This document shows positions 1 through 12,927 of a stretch of DNA of 64,000 nucleotides, one piece after another (position 1 is the first letter of the stretch; every line of letters begins with the position of its first letter). The stretch lies in assembly GCF_012273895.1 (NCBI RefSeq), contig NW_024045132.1, positions 2,604,001 through 2,668,000 of the forward strand. The letters are read 5' to 3'. The notes beneath the pieces were generated by a model that saw nothing but the letters and a program-made list of their open reading frames with translations, ran no database searches and was not told the DNA's origin. Origin of the DNA: Zerene cesonia. Its lineage: Eukaryota > Arthropoda > Insecta > Lepidoptera > Pieridae. The position numbers and the translations under genes were made by a program.

Positions 1-2153
1 AAAATAATACATTTAAAAACATGTTATCCTTTTTAGTTTAGATATCCTAAATTTCAATATTTAATAGCTAAGACCTAAAAAAACTACATTGAAGGGGAAC
101 GTTCAAGTTTGCTACTGCCATCCTATAAATACAAACATAAGATTCCGAAATACACTCAATTAAAACTACAAAGCGAAACCTTGTGAGCTAAAATTTAAAC
201 ACAAACAATGGTTTATAAAGTTTTTAAACATTCATAATATGCTTTGTCTTATAACAAAAATTGAAACATCAAAGCAGATATACAAAGAAAATAACAGGAC
301 TAACAAACGGTAAAACTGAAATAGCGCGCGTCTCGCAGATCCGTGTGGTCAAATTGCCAGAACGTCAGTTGGATAAATTTGTTTGAGTCAAGTTGAAAAG
401 GGCCAGATATAGAACAAAAGTAAAAGATTTGAGCGACAGAAACAACGTACAAAATCTTATTAAGGGGCACTTAACTTGCTATTAAAATTTGACGGCTGAA
501 GTGTTTTCTACATTGGAATATGGCTTTTGTGATGAGTTTTATTTTCCTTTTGTTGTACTAAATAATTTTTTATATGCCATTCGAAAAGTGATGTTAAAAT
601 ATTTAACTCAAGGTGGAACAACAATTCCTTATATTTTGCGCCGCTTAATTAATAAAAAGCTACGAAACTGAAGATTTTAAAAATGCAGACATGTTTAAAG
701 TATCGCCATAAATCATAAAACACACCAACGTGTACTTGTGAAGTTTTATAGGCCTTACTTTGCGCGTTTGGGCTTAAATTAAGATGCGCTAAAGTTAAGT
801 GGATGAAACAAGTCTAGGAAGCAGATTTAAGTGCACATAAAGCGAGTTTACCCGTCGCGATGTTCCACTAGCCGGCGGTAATTCTAGATCGTGTTCTTTT
901 TAACGAGCCAGCAGCTAGCTATAATTTATGCAGGGAAAATAAGATCTGAGATCGTGACTTCACCGTAATCATATTACTTTTGGTAGCAAGTTTCGTGTGG
1001 ACTCTGCTTGGATAACCTACGCTTTCTTTACAATCAATTAACTAGTAGATTCTGCTGTATAAACAACTTAAGTTATATAATTGTTGTAACATTGAACACA
1101 TGTTTGAATGCTATTTCATTGGGGTATTTTTCGTAATTAAATAACGTAACGTTTATTTTTAAATTTACCTACACAATATATTCATAAGGATTCAAGTAAT
1201 CTAAATATAACCACGAACGCTACAGTCTTATAAAAATTTATATTAGTAATTGAACACTTGCCTACATGTTATAATACTCGCATAAGATAAAAATAAGGTC
1301 TAGTAAACTGAAAAATTAGCACATTAATATTTAAGATATGATAAAATAAGTGACTTCGTGAATGATAACTAAATAGTAATCATCTTAACACAGAAACGAT
1401 GTACTCGTACATCTCAAAATAAATCGCAAAACTATTCTGGTTAGAATAATTCACTGCCCTTTAGTGTATGCCATTAGTTTGTTTCTTTATTACGTCAATA
1501 ATGTCGTTAGGGAAGAGCATCTAAGCGTATAATCATCTTTGGGTGCACTAAATGGAGTCGGTTTGGCTCCAGCCCAGTGCCAAGACCAAAGGCTGAAAGG
1601 TGAACAACGTTATGCAAATTACCTTACTCTTTGTTCTGAACCGTAATGCTGTTTACATTTTATTTAATCCCAACAATATAATGGGCAGACCGCGTTTAGT
1701 GACTTCTGTTATTGTTTAGATAACATTAAATGGATTTTCACAAATCATGCCCTAAAAGCACAGAGATATAACAAAAAGGTTCTTTACTGTTATTGTGTTT
1801 TTCTCCATAAAATTTTCAAGGTAAGATTAAAGTTTATGATTTATTTAATACTGCATTAATACATTAGCAGGCTTTTCATTCTGGTTAAAATATTTACAAA
1901 AAGAAAGTGTTATGGTTCATTAAAAGCTATTATTTGTGATACTAGTCGCGAAGTTACTTAGTGTCATACCTTCTTGGTAAACTGTACCATTAAAATGCGT
2001 AGATTGTGGGATAGAAGAGATGTAGTAGTGACTATTAATGTCCCGAAGCAAAAGAACAAATAGAAAATTTTTATTTTAATTCTTATCGTTTTAAAGTTCC
2101 AAACGAAACCTGTACGGGAAATAAATTATCTATGGAAATAACTTTACGTGGTA

Positions 2154-2457
2154 GTCGAGCACGCTTCGGCACAAATTGGGCCAGCTCGCACCGGGGAAGT
2201 ACCACACCCCCATAGAATACCGCCGTGAAATAGTGGGGGAGCGGGAGGCCGATATCCTTTTCCTTACCCTTCCCAGTCATTTCCTTTATTCCTGTCGTCA
2301 ATACTTTCTCAATCCCTTTCTAATTAGAAGTGCGCATTCCATTGTATCCACGTAAAGTCTGCAATCGATCTTACGCCTCTCCAAATGTTCATGGGCGGTG
2401 GTATCGCTAACCATCAGGCGACCAATCAGGTTCATTGTCGTCGATGACATAAAAAAA
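2154..2457 (+). repeat. A-tailed retroelement fragment (GTCGAGCACG family)
   Basis: It begins with GTCGAGCACG and continues through a C-rich middle with a CTTCCCAGTC-type motif. It ends near GGGCGGTGGTATCGC and ATCAGGCGACC, just before a run of seven A at 2451-2457. Related copies lie at 29165-29385 (minus), 40551-40690 and 53528-53760. Four diverged copies and an A tail indicate a retrotransposed SINE or a LINE 3' end, of a type I recall from many lepidopteran genomes. The exact family is not assigned. Confidence 0.7.
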
Positions 2458-2629
2458 TACTATATTAGATTCAATTGGGTACTTTTAGATTTCATATAAA
2501 ATAGACTAGAGACGTCTCTAATCTATATTCCATTTCAATATAATATGGCTTATAATGGTATTATTCATAAGTGTCATCAAAATTTGTAGCTATTATTAAT
2601 TGCTGATAGTATCTTTTATTCAAAGTTCT

Positions 2630-2745
2630 CAAAAACGAAGAAGGTTCTCAATTTGTGTGTCATTTTTTGTTTTGTTTCTCGCTTTGTGGTGGGTTCCGTG
2701 GGTTTTCAACCGATTGTCGTGATTCTTTCTGTGTTTTATAGGAAA
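2630..2745 (+). repeat. Dispersed repeat, GGTTCTCAATT family, copy 1
   Basis: Contains an AAGGTTCTCAATTTG block followed by a T-rich run and a GATTCTTTCTG block. The same block order (AGGAGG or GAAGG, then TTCTCAATT, a T-run, TTTGTTAC, then TGGGTG, GATT, GATGATTCTTT) recurs near 10935, 21600, 25488 and 29910. This is an interspersed repeat that I cannot place in a named class. Confidence 0.5.
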
Positions 2746-5700
2746 TTGTTCAAATAATAAAATATAAAGAACTAGCGTCCGCGACCTTATAACTATTGTA
2801 CAATAGAATAGTAGTCATTTGTGTTCATAAGTTATAGCAAAAAAGCGGTCATATAAACGTTACTCTCATTTTTGTACAGGTGTATAAATATTGCGAATCT
2901 AGCAAAACATAAAAAATCTATTGCACTACAGGTAATTGAAAAACATTGAAAGGTTTATATAATTTAACGTTCATTTCTATTAAGTTTAAGTATTTCGTCA
3001 TATCATGTGTGTTCTTTTCATATAAGAATATAATAAATGACTTTTAGTGTGAAATGCTTCGACACTCAATCTTGAGGCCGATCAATTTACGGCACCCTTC
3101 TTCCGACGTCTTAACACTATTCTTATTTTAACTGGCCTTGTTTACTGTCTTCACACTTTTGACCCAAGTAAACCCATACTATATACCTTTTTCGTGGGTT
3201 CCATAAATGGAGAAACTTTTTAATATTTACCTCACACGGGACTGAAGTGTTTAGACATTTATAAAAGGGAAAATTACGCCAGAACTTCATAAATAAGCAG
3301 TGTAGGTATTTTCCAATGCAATTACCACTTCAACTAGAAGTATAACTCATATGACGTCAATTTTGTATAATATTTTACAAAGCCAAACCCTCCTCTACCG
3401 CCTCAACTATCATTACCGTCCTAAAACATAAAATGCAAATTTCAACCTCCTCGTACTCCGAAAACTATTTCATGAGCCTTCGCTACGTTCATACAAATTA
3501 TTTGTTACGTGAATGTTTCAAGAAAAATGAAAAGCATGCATACAAAGACCGTAAATAAATAAACAAAAACACCGCGAAGTGTGTGTAGGTACTCCAGTCC
3601 ACAAACGAGCGGAGATCCGCGCGCCCTCGTGTGGCGTACTCAAAACCTCCAATTGCATACAACAAAAACAAATACGAGTGCAGAAACGAGCGTGGCCTTT
3701 GTGTGAAATCTGTCTTGGCAGGTGAAGAAAGCTAAACAATGGGCCGTACAGTCTAACACTGCTGCCTCAAGCCCCTAAACTCCGCCGAGCGAGACAATAG
3801 CACTGCGAATATGGGCTGCCGAGAAACGTTCCTGTCTTGTTATTGCTGGCAATATTGTTAGTTTTATGAAGGAACTCAGAAAACCTTTGTGCAAACTTTT
3901 ACAGTACACAACACACGGCCTTAAATTTTTGCTCGGGTTTCTAATATACCCGTTTACTAAAGCCAGCTCTTTGTTATATTGAGTAGAAAATTTGAGAAAA
4001 GATCTTGTTAGGGAATATTACGTTGCGGCGACACAATTTATTATTAAATAGGCAGAAAAATAAATTTGAAATATTATCATGCATATCATATTTCAATCTC
4101 CATAATTAGATATGGTTGCAATAAACAGGAATACCTATTTTAGACATACTGTGACATTGTATCACAGACAGTATATAATACGATGAACCGAGAGATACGA
4201 AATATTTCTTTGACAGTTCGAAAGTTGTATAAACTTTGCTCCGAACCGATACCCTAGAAAACATTAAATATTTGATTTGTTGCTCTCTTCACTACTCAGA
4301 TTCTGCTCGATATACATTATTTAAATAAGTGGTATGAAAATTGCCTGGTATATCAAAAAAAAGCTAACACCTCTCCAAATCTCCAGAAATTAAATTTGAA
4401 ACAGTATACGAATAGACTCCTGGACTCATTTTATGGACAGAACCTAAACTCCCGTGCTAAAAAAATCGCACTAAGGAAATTGTTAAAAATAAAATGTATC
4501 GTGAAATATAAAGAACTAAAGAAAGATATTACTTATATATGCTATATTGTTTAACATAGAACACGATCTGTGCTAATCAAATGTAAACGTTACTCCATGA
4601 TTGAAAGGGAAGGCTATTTGGCCGCACAGCAAACACAGGAGTTAACTAGAGACCAAAGCCACTGTTTGCGAGGTGACCGCTCCGAGTAGTTTTGTAATTA
4701 GCATCAAATTGACACATTTAGAGAAGGTTGTTTCGGTTGGGAATTAGTAAATTGCGTTGTTGAATGGTACGCACGCATTACGTAATATTAATTTAAATAT
4801 TTTCAAAGAACACCAAATTCTGATATACAATAATACATCTATGACATATAATATTCGATAGAATGCCATCGAACTCTTGTTTTATCTTTGTTCATCCATT
4901 AATTTCTGTATTAGATTTATAACTCGTTTTTTTCACTCGCGAAATTACAAAACTTCTATACAAGTCATCATTGAAGGATAGGTTGTGTATAGAGTTTTCT
5001 AGTTCAGACAGACAGAAAACCGTATACAAACAATTTTTATGTATAACATTTGATCATATATAAGTAGGTCGATCATATCAAAAAGTTGTCTAGACAAGTA
5101 ATGTAATAAAATAGCTGACTTTTATTTTATTAAAACAAAACATGTTAAAAAAAACAGTAGCAGTCGTGGGACTGCCGATAGATGTGAAAACGAAACTATT
5201 AAGTTGAGAGTAATTAAAACTATATGCAAAAATTATATGAAATTTTTTGTTTTATTTATTAGTTACATATGATAGGTTAAACAAATCATGAACAAAATAT
5301 AAATACAAAGTGGTTGAAAAAATAATTAATATACAATTATCTTAATTATACATAGTATTTATATTTACACGAATTTCAATGAATTCAAGTTGCTACTGCG
5401 CGTGCGCTAGTCTGGCTCTCCATAGCTATAGATATACTATTATCATTAGCATGTCGGTGACGCGACGAGGATTTTACCCTCTACCAAAACGCTCAACGCG
5501 CCTAGAGAAGTTTTCACTTCAAAAATTGCGCATATAATATGTTATACGCAACTTTTATCGAATAGGATGCAACCCACATTATTAATCAGATATCTAGACA
5601 AGTTCAAGCTGATTTTTTTTTAAATATAAATAGCGTAAGTAATTATAAAAATTATAAGTATTTATATTATAGTTAATCAAATAAATACATGTGAAAGACA

Positions 5701-5819
5701 AAAAAACAAGCTTCAATTATTATGAAATCATCTAACTTGTCACATTTGCTCTTGCACAGAGTATATATAGTAAGGAAATGATTTTATCCTGACGATGCTA
5801 ATCAGGATAATAAGGTAAA

Positions 5820-5985
5820 CTCATGAAATCATTTTTTTGTCACCGACCCTTGATAAGTGTACAAAGTTTTAATTGAATCTGTCCGTTTCATCTGTTTATA
5901 GGGGGTCAAAATCTAGTCTAAATGAGTTGGTTACATACAAACATACAGATGAAGCAAATAAAAGCATGTATAAAAAAAACTCGTG
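5820..5985 (+). repeat. Dispersed lepidopteran repeat fragment
   Basis: Contains ACCGACCCTTGATAAGTGT, a GAATCTGTCCGTTT block and a GGTTACATACAAACATACAG block before an A-rich end. I recall this arrangement as a common lepidopteran interspersed repeat. There is only one copy in the window, so the call rests on recognition, not on self-comparison. Confidence 0.45.
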
Positions 5986-7182
5986 TTAATTTATAAAACA
6001 GTAAGAGGACTTTTTAAATACTTTTATTGAATCTCAAAAACTGAAACTTCTCGATATTTTAAGAAGATTTTTAAGAAAATTACTGTTCCTTTTTTAATGT
6101 ACTAAGAAAAGCAAATAAGTTGTAAATAATTTAAATCCACGTTATAGTTTTAATCTGTTTAAGTGTGTGCTGTGTTTTGCAGTTTTCATAAGCTGTATAT
6201 TTTTCCCAAAAATATCAGTCTTCGTACATATTGCGCGTTTGCTTTTAATATTAAAAAACTTAAACCAATTTATCGCAACGTGGACGTTATTGTAATGAAA
6301 AACAATTTAATATATCTCTCCAGATTTGACTTCAGGATGAAACATTGTTGAATTAGTTTTTGCTTGTGTGTACATTTCATAATTCAATTATTTTATTTTA
6401 TTTTAAAATATGAAAGAGAGGTCCAACACATTTTTTCAATTCAACTTTAAACTCCAAATTATTAAATTGTCCAAATAACCTTTATGTTCGTAATGTTGAA
6501 GCTATACGCAACGGTATTAGTTACATGGTTTCGTACCATAAACCAAAACTAGTCTTGACCTTATCCAGCTCGTAACAAGTTCAGGTAAATGTATGATATC
6601 ACGAAGTTAGTTGTTACGTGTTAAAACTTCGCGCGGCAAGGCGCCAAATCACGCGAGGTTCCTTGCCTTCGAGTCTTACCCGTTTCTAGCTTTCAACTAA
6701 TCACATCAACAACTAAACACAAATATACTGCACATTCCGTTCACCTTATTAACTAGTTTGCGAAGTTTTTAAGTGTTCATTGAGGTAGATTAAAAATATT
6801 ATAGATTGTAACATTAATACATACGTAAGAAATATTTCAACGTATTGTAACACATTTCCCTTACACTTATGAGTTTCCGCAACGGAGAACAAACTTAACG
6901 AGTATGAAATGCTTAAAAGTGTATGGAAAACAATGAGGACGTATTAGTAGAGAACTACGGGGAAATATTAGAACACGCTTTGAATAAGCCGGCTTATGGT
7001 TCCAAATAACATGGACATCAAAGCGTAGGTAATTAATAATAGGTGATGGCTTTCACAAGTTAGACGGATTTTGACTTCATGATATGGATGCGGATAACGG
7101 TAAAGGTATATCATCAAAATATATATAGGACTCAGATTCAGATATTAAATAGAATTTATTAATAGAATCACTCACATATCAG

Positions 7183-7235
7183 AGCAGTAGAGGCCTAGTG
7201 GTCTGGACCTCGGACTTTAATCGAGACCAAATGAG
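7183..7235 (+). repeat. SINE head fragment, tRNA-derived
   Basis: GGCCTAGTGGTCTGGACCTCGGACTT resembles the 5' head of the SINE at 39970-40276, read from its sense strand: an A-box-like GGCCTAGTGG followed by ACCTCGGACTT. The B box is degraded (ATCGAGACC). It is a short, decayed fragment. Confidence 0.5.
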
Positions 7236-8439
7236 TGCGCAAGAAACAAATTGATTTTCGATTTAAAGGCGCATTACAAAAAATATGTTACAAATTTTCA
7301 CAAATGCTGATATGTAAACTATTTAACCAAACTTTAAAAAAAAACATTGATAAAAGTTAATTAAGAATAAAAAAATCGATATGATGTTTCCATTCAATAT
7401 CTGCCCGCAAAAAAGTTATATCTACCATGGTAAATAGAAGTGAAAAATGAGTACATAAGTGTATTAATACCTCTTTGATCGAGCATTGATGTAAGGCAAA
7501 GTTTAGAAATACCACAAATCGACATTTTCTTCATCAACTTTACAGAAATACATTTACACTTCAGCGATTTTAAGTTTATTGCGCTATTCTGTACTTACAA
7601 ACTCATCGCTAAGCTTCTGATTTCACAAGTTTTTTATTTATATCTCTTAACTAACAGTGATTTAATAATAATAATTATCACTTTGTAAATCGTTTGCCGT
7701 GTCTAAAAAACATTAAACAAACCTTATTAGTTGATATTACTTCATTCAAATGTTTAATTGCTATCAATATAATCAACTATCGTTTTAGTTGATTGTGGAC
7801 TTAAAAATCAATAATTCTAAATGAGAAGGTATATTGATATATTTATATACATTCTTGTAGTCGCGATGACTATATAGATTATTTCTATCCCTTATAAATA
7901 AAATAAAAAAATAAATACTTTAATGCACTCACACAAATATAGAAACTGACGTATATAAATTAATTTTTTAAGTTCTCATTATTATAATTGTTATAAATAT
8001 TGATTAACTAGATATGGTCGGCAGCTTTAACCATACCGTTTTAACCGTATCATACTAATCGTGAATACGTTACCGTACATTTGTTTTCAATTGCGAAATA
8101 ACATTAAACACGTTAACAAATCTAAAAATTCGATTCGACATGCGACTTAATAATCATCATAACAGAAAACAAAAACAAATACTACCTATAGAAAAAAACT
8201 TCACAAAATTAGCATATACCTACTCAGGAGCTATTCACTTATGTTATAGAATGTCTATCTCTGTCCTCAGTATACATATATGAAAAGTGTTTTATAGAAT
8301 TGACTGTCTGTACACAGCGTGCAGCGGTATACGGGTGAGATTAAATAAATTAGCACCTTGCTCTTTTTCTTTTTCTAAAGATTTGAGTGATAAAGTAACA
8401 GAGTTAAAACATACACATTTATTTATTCAATTAGACTTC

Positions 8440-8620
8440 TCAAAGAAACACTTTTGAATCGTCATAACGCATTTTTTGCATTACCGGTTCGGAAAGTAGT
8501 TTATACAGAGAAGAGCCGGCAAGAAACTCTGTAGTTGCTCTTTTCCAATTATGTCTTAATAACATTTTAATATATAGGTGATATGTGTACGTAATTATGG
8601 TTCCAAAGATAATCTATCTG
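8440..8620 (+). repeat. Dispersed repeat fragment (ACCGGTTCGGAAAG family)
   Basis: Contains TTGCATTACCGGTTCGGAAA and GAGCCGGCAAGAAACTC, then TTGCTCTTTTCC. I recall this combination from repeats in many lepidopteran assemblies. It has no coding capacity, and no second copy is visible here. Confidence 0.45.
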
Positions 8621-9039
8621 TGAAACGGTTGTGAAATGCATCTCTTATCCACAAGCACCACAAGGGAACATGAGTTCGATTTAGCAGGAAATTAAACGAC
8701 GAAGGTGCTACCGACAGTGAGCCACGCTCATTAGCGACAGAACAATTAGTCGAACCTGGCGTGGAGTTGGGAATGTGGGTTTATGGGATATATACAATTC
8801 ACACATTAGATGCAATACAATATCGTATAAATGAGACGTACAGTTTTTATTTGTTTAAAAAAACCGTTGACGTTTTTGTACGTAAGGATCAAAAATTAAG
8901 GTTAAAAACAAAAAGTTTTGTTTATTTAAGGAAATAATTGAATACATGTTAACGAAACGAATATCGTTATTCCATCACGTGTATAATTTAAACTGAAACC
9001 TGCTGGTTTTTCTATAAAAACATATTGTTCTAAAAGTGT

Positions 9040-10212
9040 ATATATACTGTATGTATATACCTAGTCTTGCCATAAATATTGTAATAAAGAAAAAAGAAAA
9101 TTGTTAACTGCAAATAACATTTATTNNNNNNNNNNNNNNNNNNNNNNNNNNNNNNNNNNNNNNNNNNNNNNNNNNNNNNNNNNNNNNNNNNNNNNNNNNN
9201 NNNNNNNNNNNNNNNNNNNNNNNNNNNNNNNNNNNNNNNNNNNNNNNNNNNNNNNNNNNNNNNNNNNNNNNNNNNNNNNNNNNNNNNNNNNNNNNNNNNN
9301 NNNNNNNNNNNNNNNNNNNNNNNNNNNNNNNNNNNNNNNNNNNNNNNNNNNNNNNNNNNNNNNNNNNNNNNNNNNNNNNNNNNNNNNNNNNNNNNNNNNN
9401 NNNNNNNNNNNNNNNNNNNNNNNNNNNNNNNNNNNNNNNNNNNNNNNNNNNNNNNNNNNNNNNNNNNNNNNNNNNNNNNNNNNNNNNNNNNNNNNNNNNN
9501 NNNNNNNNNNNNNNNNNNNNNNNNNNNNNNNNNNNNNNNNNNNNNNNNNNNNNNNNNNNNNNNNNNNNNNNNNNNNNNNNNNNNNNNNNNNNNNNNNNNN
9601 NNNNNNNNNNNNNNNNNNNNNNNNNNNNNNNNNNNNNNNNNNNNNNNNNNNNNNNNNNNNNNNNNNNNNNNNNNNNNNNNNNNNNNNNNNNNNNNNNNNN
9701 NNNNNNNNNNNNNNNNNNNNNNNNNNNNNNNNNNNNNNNNNNNNNNNNNNNNNNNNNNNNNNNNNNNNNNNNNNNNNNNNNNNNNNNNNNNNNNNNNNNN
9801 NNNNNNNNNNNNNNNNNNNNNNNNNNNNNNNNNNNNNNNNNNNNNNNNNNNNNNNNNNNNNNNNNNNNNNNNNNNNNNNNNNNNNNNNNNNNNNNNNNNN
9901 NNNNNNNNNNNNNNNNNNNNNNNNNNNNNNNNNNNNNNNNNNNNNNNNNNNNNNNNNNNNNNNNNNNNNNNNNNNNNNNNNNNNNNNNNNNNNNNNNNNN
10001 NNNNNNNNNNNNNNNNNNNNNNNNNNNNNNNNNNNNNNNNNNNNNNNNNNNNNNNNNNNNNNNNNNNNNNNNNNNNNNNNNNNNNNNNNNNNNNNNNNNN
10101 NNNNNNNNNNNNNNNNNNNNNNNNNGACAGATTCGAAATTCAAATGTAATATTTTTTTATAATTAAGTGTAACAGTATTTATGGCCAGACTAAGTATACA
10201 TACTGTATGTAT
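9040..10212. mobile_element. Probable Tc1/mariner-like element, interior lost in gap
   Basis: The two sides of the first gap carry an inverted repeat. The left arm (about 9040-9082) reads CTGTATGTATATACCTAGTC then TTGCCATAAATATTGT. The reverse complement of the right arm (about 10172-10212) reads CAGTATGTATACTTAGTC then TGGCCATAAATACTGT. About 40 bp match with few differences. The outer ends are TA-rich, as expected for insertion at TA. The assembled part between the arms holds no transposase sequence, and the true length is unknown because the gap is a 1,000-N placeholder. The class is inferred from the terminal inverted repeats alone. Confidence 0.5.
9126..10125. other. Assembly gap, exactly 1,000 N
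   Basis: A run of exactly 1,000 N, the conventional placeholder for a gap of unknown size. Open frames reported across it are not real. Confidence 0.99.
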
Positions 10213-10934
10213 GACAATTTTACAGTCAGTGAATCAATTCCCTAGAATCATTACCTACATCAACGACTTATAAGAGTGAATGTGCTTAAATATTGTATAT
10301 AACCTGATCCCAATCTATGTTTGGAACGGCACTAAAATTGGAATTCGGGACATAATTAGTAGGTTATTACAATCCAGGTTCAATCCATATATTATTTCAT
10401 AATAAGAATTCTAAGCATAACAATGCTATGGTGCAATTAAATTTGCAAAACCAGGCCCGCTATATTCAAAACGACATAATTAAGTAAACAGCAATAAAAC
10501 GAGTTAAATGGGTAATTAAAATACTTTTGACATAAAACAAGCTATAACAATCGTCTATTAAGGGCACTCGGTCGCCAGTCTGCTTAATTATTAAGAGCAT
10601 AAATCACTAAATATTTGCTTATTATGGTTTTCTAATTCTAGGCTACTTGGACGTCACGCCATGGGGAGTGGGAACAGGTAATAATCCCGGTCACTGCTAG
10701 CGAAATAAACGCGACCGCCGACTACTCATAAACCGAAACCTGTTATTCAATTCAGATAATCTAAGCCATTTATATGCGGCCACATTTGAATTTCTGAGTT
10801 CTCTTCTAACTATTACAAACGTTTGTCACAACTTTATTTGGTAGAATAAACACGCTAGTCTAGTCTCGTTGGTTTAGAGGAGCAATTACAGTTATTGGGA
10901 TTTTGTATGATGTAATCGCAGACCAATAAAAAGT

Positions 10935-11060
10935 CCATTCCAACCGACTTAAAACTAGTAAAAAAAATTATTAGACTATCAATTCGACCGTATTTTTTGT
11001 GTCTGTTACCTTTTTACTGGGTGAATCAAATTTTATGATTCTTTTTTATCTGAAAGTTAG
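10935..11060 (+). repeat. Dispersed repeat, GGTTCTCAATT family, copy 2
   Basis: ATCAATTCGACCGTATTTTT, a GTCTGTTAC block, ACTGGGTGAATC and ATGATTCTTTT appear in the same order as in the other family members near 2630, 21600, 25488 and 29910. The 5' part is degraded. Confidence 0.45.
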
Positions 11061-11787
11061 TTCTGACAATTTGTGCAGTTCAGTTAAAATCATTAATATT
11101 TTATGGTATATGGGTGCAGTAAGCAGTGAGGGTGTTGGGACATTACCGTGCACTTTGAAGGGTAGAGTCGAAATTGATAATAATCTACTTAGTCTTAGCA
11201 ACCATTTCGATGATATACATAAAATATTTGTGCTATATCCATGTATGAAGGAATAACTATATATTCTACATATGCTTAAAATTTGTGGATTCTAACATTT
11301 TTTTCTACTCATACAGAAACGAATGTAATAATTTACTGTTATTACGTTTAGATAATTCGGTTTCAAACCAAATGATAAAACATTTTTTCTCTCGATTAAT
11401 CGAGGGATAACATCTTAAATCGTGAGCATCAAAATCCTGCGGAGATACTTGATAGTTTATCGTATGGGATTGCAAAGCCCTTTCCCTATGATTGATAGGA
11501 CGTTGAGCGGATGCGGGACGCTTTTTCCAGTCATCCTGACTAAATACATTTTGAACCAAAAGTTCGCACTTACGATGGATATCGTTTCTTTTTGAATATA
11601 CAATACATTCTTTGTAATATAGGAACAAGGTCTATGTGTGGTATTAAGGTATATATATTTTAATGCATTTAGAGTTGAATAAGGAATATAGTCATACCGT
11701 ATCCATTGGGACAAATACTACAAATATGAGGATATCAGAACTATTCAGACCCAAGATAGCACAGATTATTGAAGAATTTATTATATA

Positions 11788-11948
11788 CTAGCTGCGCCCC
11801 GCGGTTTCCCCCGTATAAGTCTGTATCCCGTAGGAATAGCGGGATAAAAAATTACCTATGTGTTATTCCAGTTGTCCAGCTATCTACAAAAAGAGCAACA
11901 AACACACACACATACTTACAAACTTTCACATTTACAATATTAGTAGGT
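11788..11948 (-). mobile_element. Short Helitron-like element
   Basis: Read on the minus strand it ends in CTAG (11788-11791) just after a GC-rich segment. Its 5' end is near ACCTACTAATATT at 11948. The interior has the CACACACACATACTTACAAA and GTTGTCCAGCTATCTAC blocks shared with the copies at 14180, 39269 and 41396. A CTAG 3' end preceded by a short hairpin and a TC-type 5' end are Helitron hallmarks. It is non-autonomous, with no coding capacity. Confidence 0.65.
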
Positions 11949-12106
11949 ATTATAGTATTATTAGTATTCATTCATTTCGTTCATTCATTAATCACAAACA
12001 GTAAGAATATCACTAACATGAGTATTTATATAATTTAATATGCAAACTCTCTTCGCTTTCTTATTGAAAATAAATCTACTTAAATTATTGACTATGTAAC
12101 GGATTT

Positions 12107-12263
12107 AATTTTTAGTTTTATAGCATTGAAATGCATTATAAATGAGAAATTGTGAAAGAATAGAAAAAATTCGAAAACGCTTAGGCGTTGCTACGGTTAG
12201 GCAAGAAACGCAGGTTCGAATCCTGCCTCGTGATCGAATTTTTTCTATTCTTTCAAAATTTCT
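12107..12263 (-). repeat. tRNA-derived SINE with inverted 5' half
   Basis: Flanked by a perfect 14-bp direct repeat, TATGTAACGGATTT, at 12093-12106 and 12264-12277, the expected target-site duplication. The left part (to about 12172) is the SINE 3' region on the minus strand. The right part carries the tRNA-like head in the opposite orientation, with a clean B box (GGTTCGAATCC), and runs to 12263. The two 29-bp ends of the inverted part (12145-12173 and 12235-12263) are complementary with one mismatch. Comparison with the uninverted copy at 30951-31103 shows a 5' inversion as produced by twin priming. The 5' quarter of the tRNA-like head is missing at the inversion junction. Confidence 0.75.
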
Positions 12264-12769
12264 TATGTAACGGATTTGTAGCAAGAATTATTAAACATAT
12301 CATATTTTATTTCTCACACAATTTAGAAGCAATGACGTCATCCTACGTACATCGAAACTCGGTAATAGGTAATCGTTACTCTTGTAACACATATAAAAGT
12401 CAACCAGATCACAGAGAAGAAATGCTAGACGTTAACAATATTGCCTGAATAAGCGTAGTGTAGGTATCTATTATAATAGCTATAAAGTGGAATCAGTTTC
12501 TTTGAGCTATTGTTTTGTGCAAGAACACCATGCATGGATAAACATTGCACGAAGAGATATTGAAACTATGCACGTTATATCGGAATATTGTAGTTATTTA
12601 TTATATAGTAGTAAAGTTCTAGAATGTTCGATGTATTTGGTAATCTACATATGGTTAATTGATTTCTACAAAGCAGTTTCACACTTTTTTATGTACCTTC
12701 TTCTTACTTGTTTTTTTATGTTTAGATGTTATATACATTCAGAATGGAATTTATCTTAATTTAGAATTT

Positions 12770-12927
12770 TATTCCTTGATACCTTGTTTCACTCGTGATA
12801 CATATACAGCCTATATATGGCACTTACATATAGAACGGTGAATTTTTAAAATCAGTCCAGTACTTTCTGAGATACACGCGTTAGAAGAAACAAACAAAAA
12901 TTTCAGCTTTATGTTATTAGTATAAAT
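12770..12927 (+). repeat. Dispersed repeat fragment (AATCAGTCCAG family)
   Basis: Contains AAAATCAGTCCAGTACTTTC, AACAAACAAAAATTTCAGC and ends near TTATTAGTAT. Related wording is found at 25040-25152 and 62435-62605. This is typical of the 3' portions of widespread lepidopteran elements. It has no coding capacity. Confidence 0.45.

Larger units (their letters stand above)
1..9039. other. Non-coding stretch left of the first gap
   Basis: I see no exon here. The open frames are short, AT-rich in composition and unlike any protein I know, and none is bounded by convincing splice sites. Dispersed repeat fragments inside it are listed separately. Small GC-richer patches, for example near 840-930, 3560-3660, 5380-5520 and 6620-6680, stand out from the AT-rich background but carry no recognisable motif. 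It could be intergenic DNA or part of a long intron of a gene lying outside the window. Confidence 0.6.

Noticed and set aside
9101..10162. Open frames of 340-353 codons across the first gap
   Set aside because: They consist of N codons; the real flanks contribute only a few residues.
12145..12263. A terminal-inverted-repeat DNA transposon or MITE
   Set aside because: The 29-bp arms look like terminal repeats, but a 14-bp direct repeat lies outside a larger unit and the second copy shows the arms come from a 5' inversion of a SINE.
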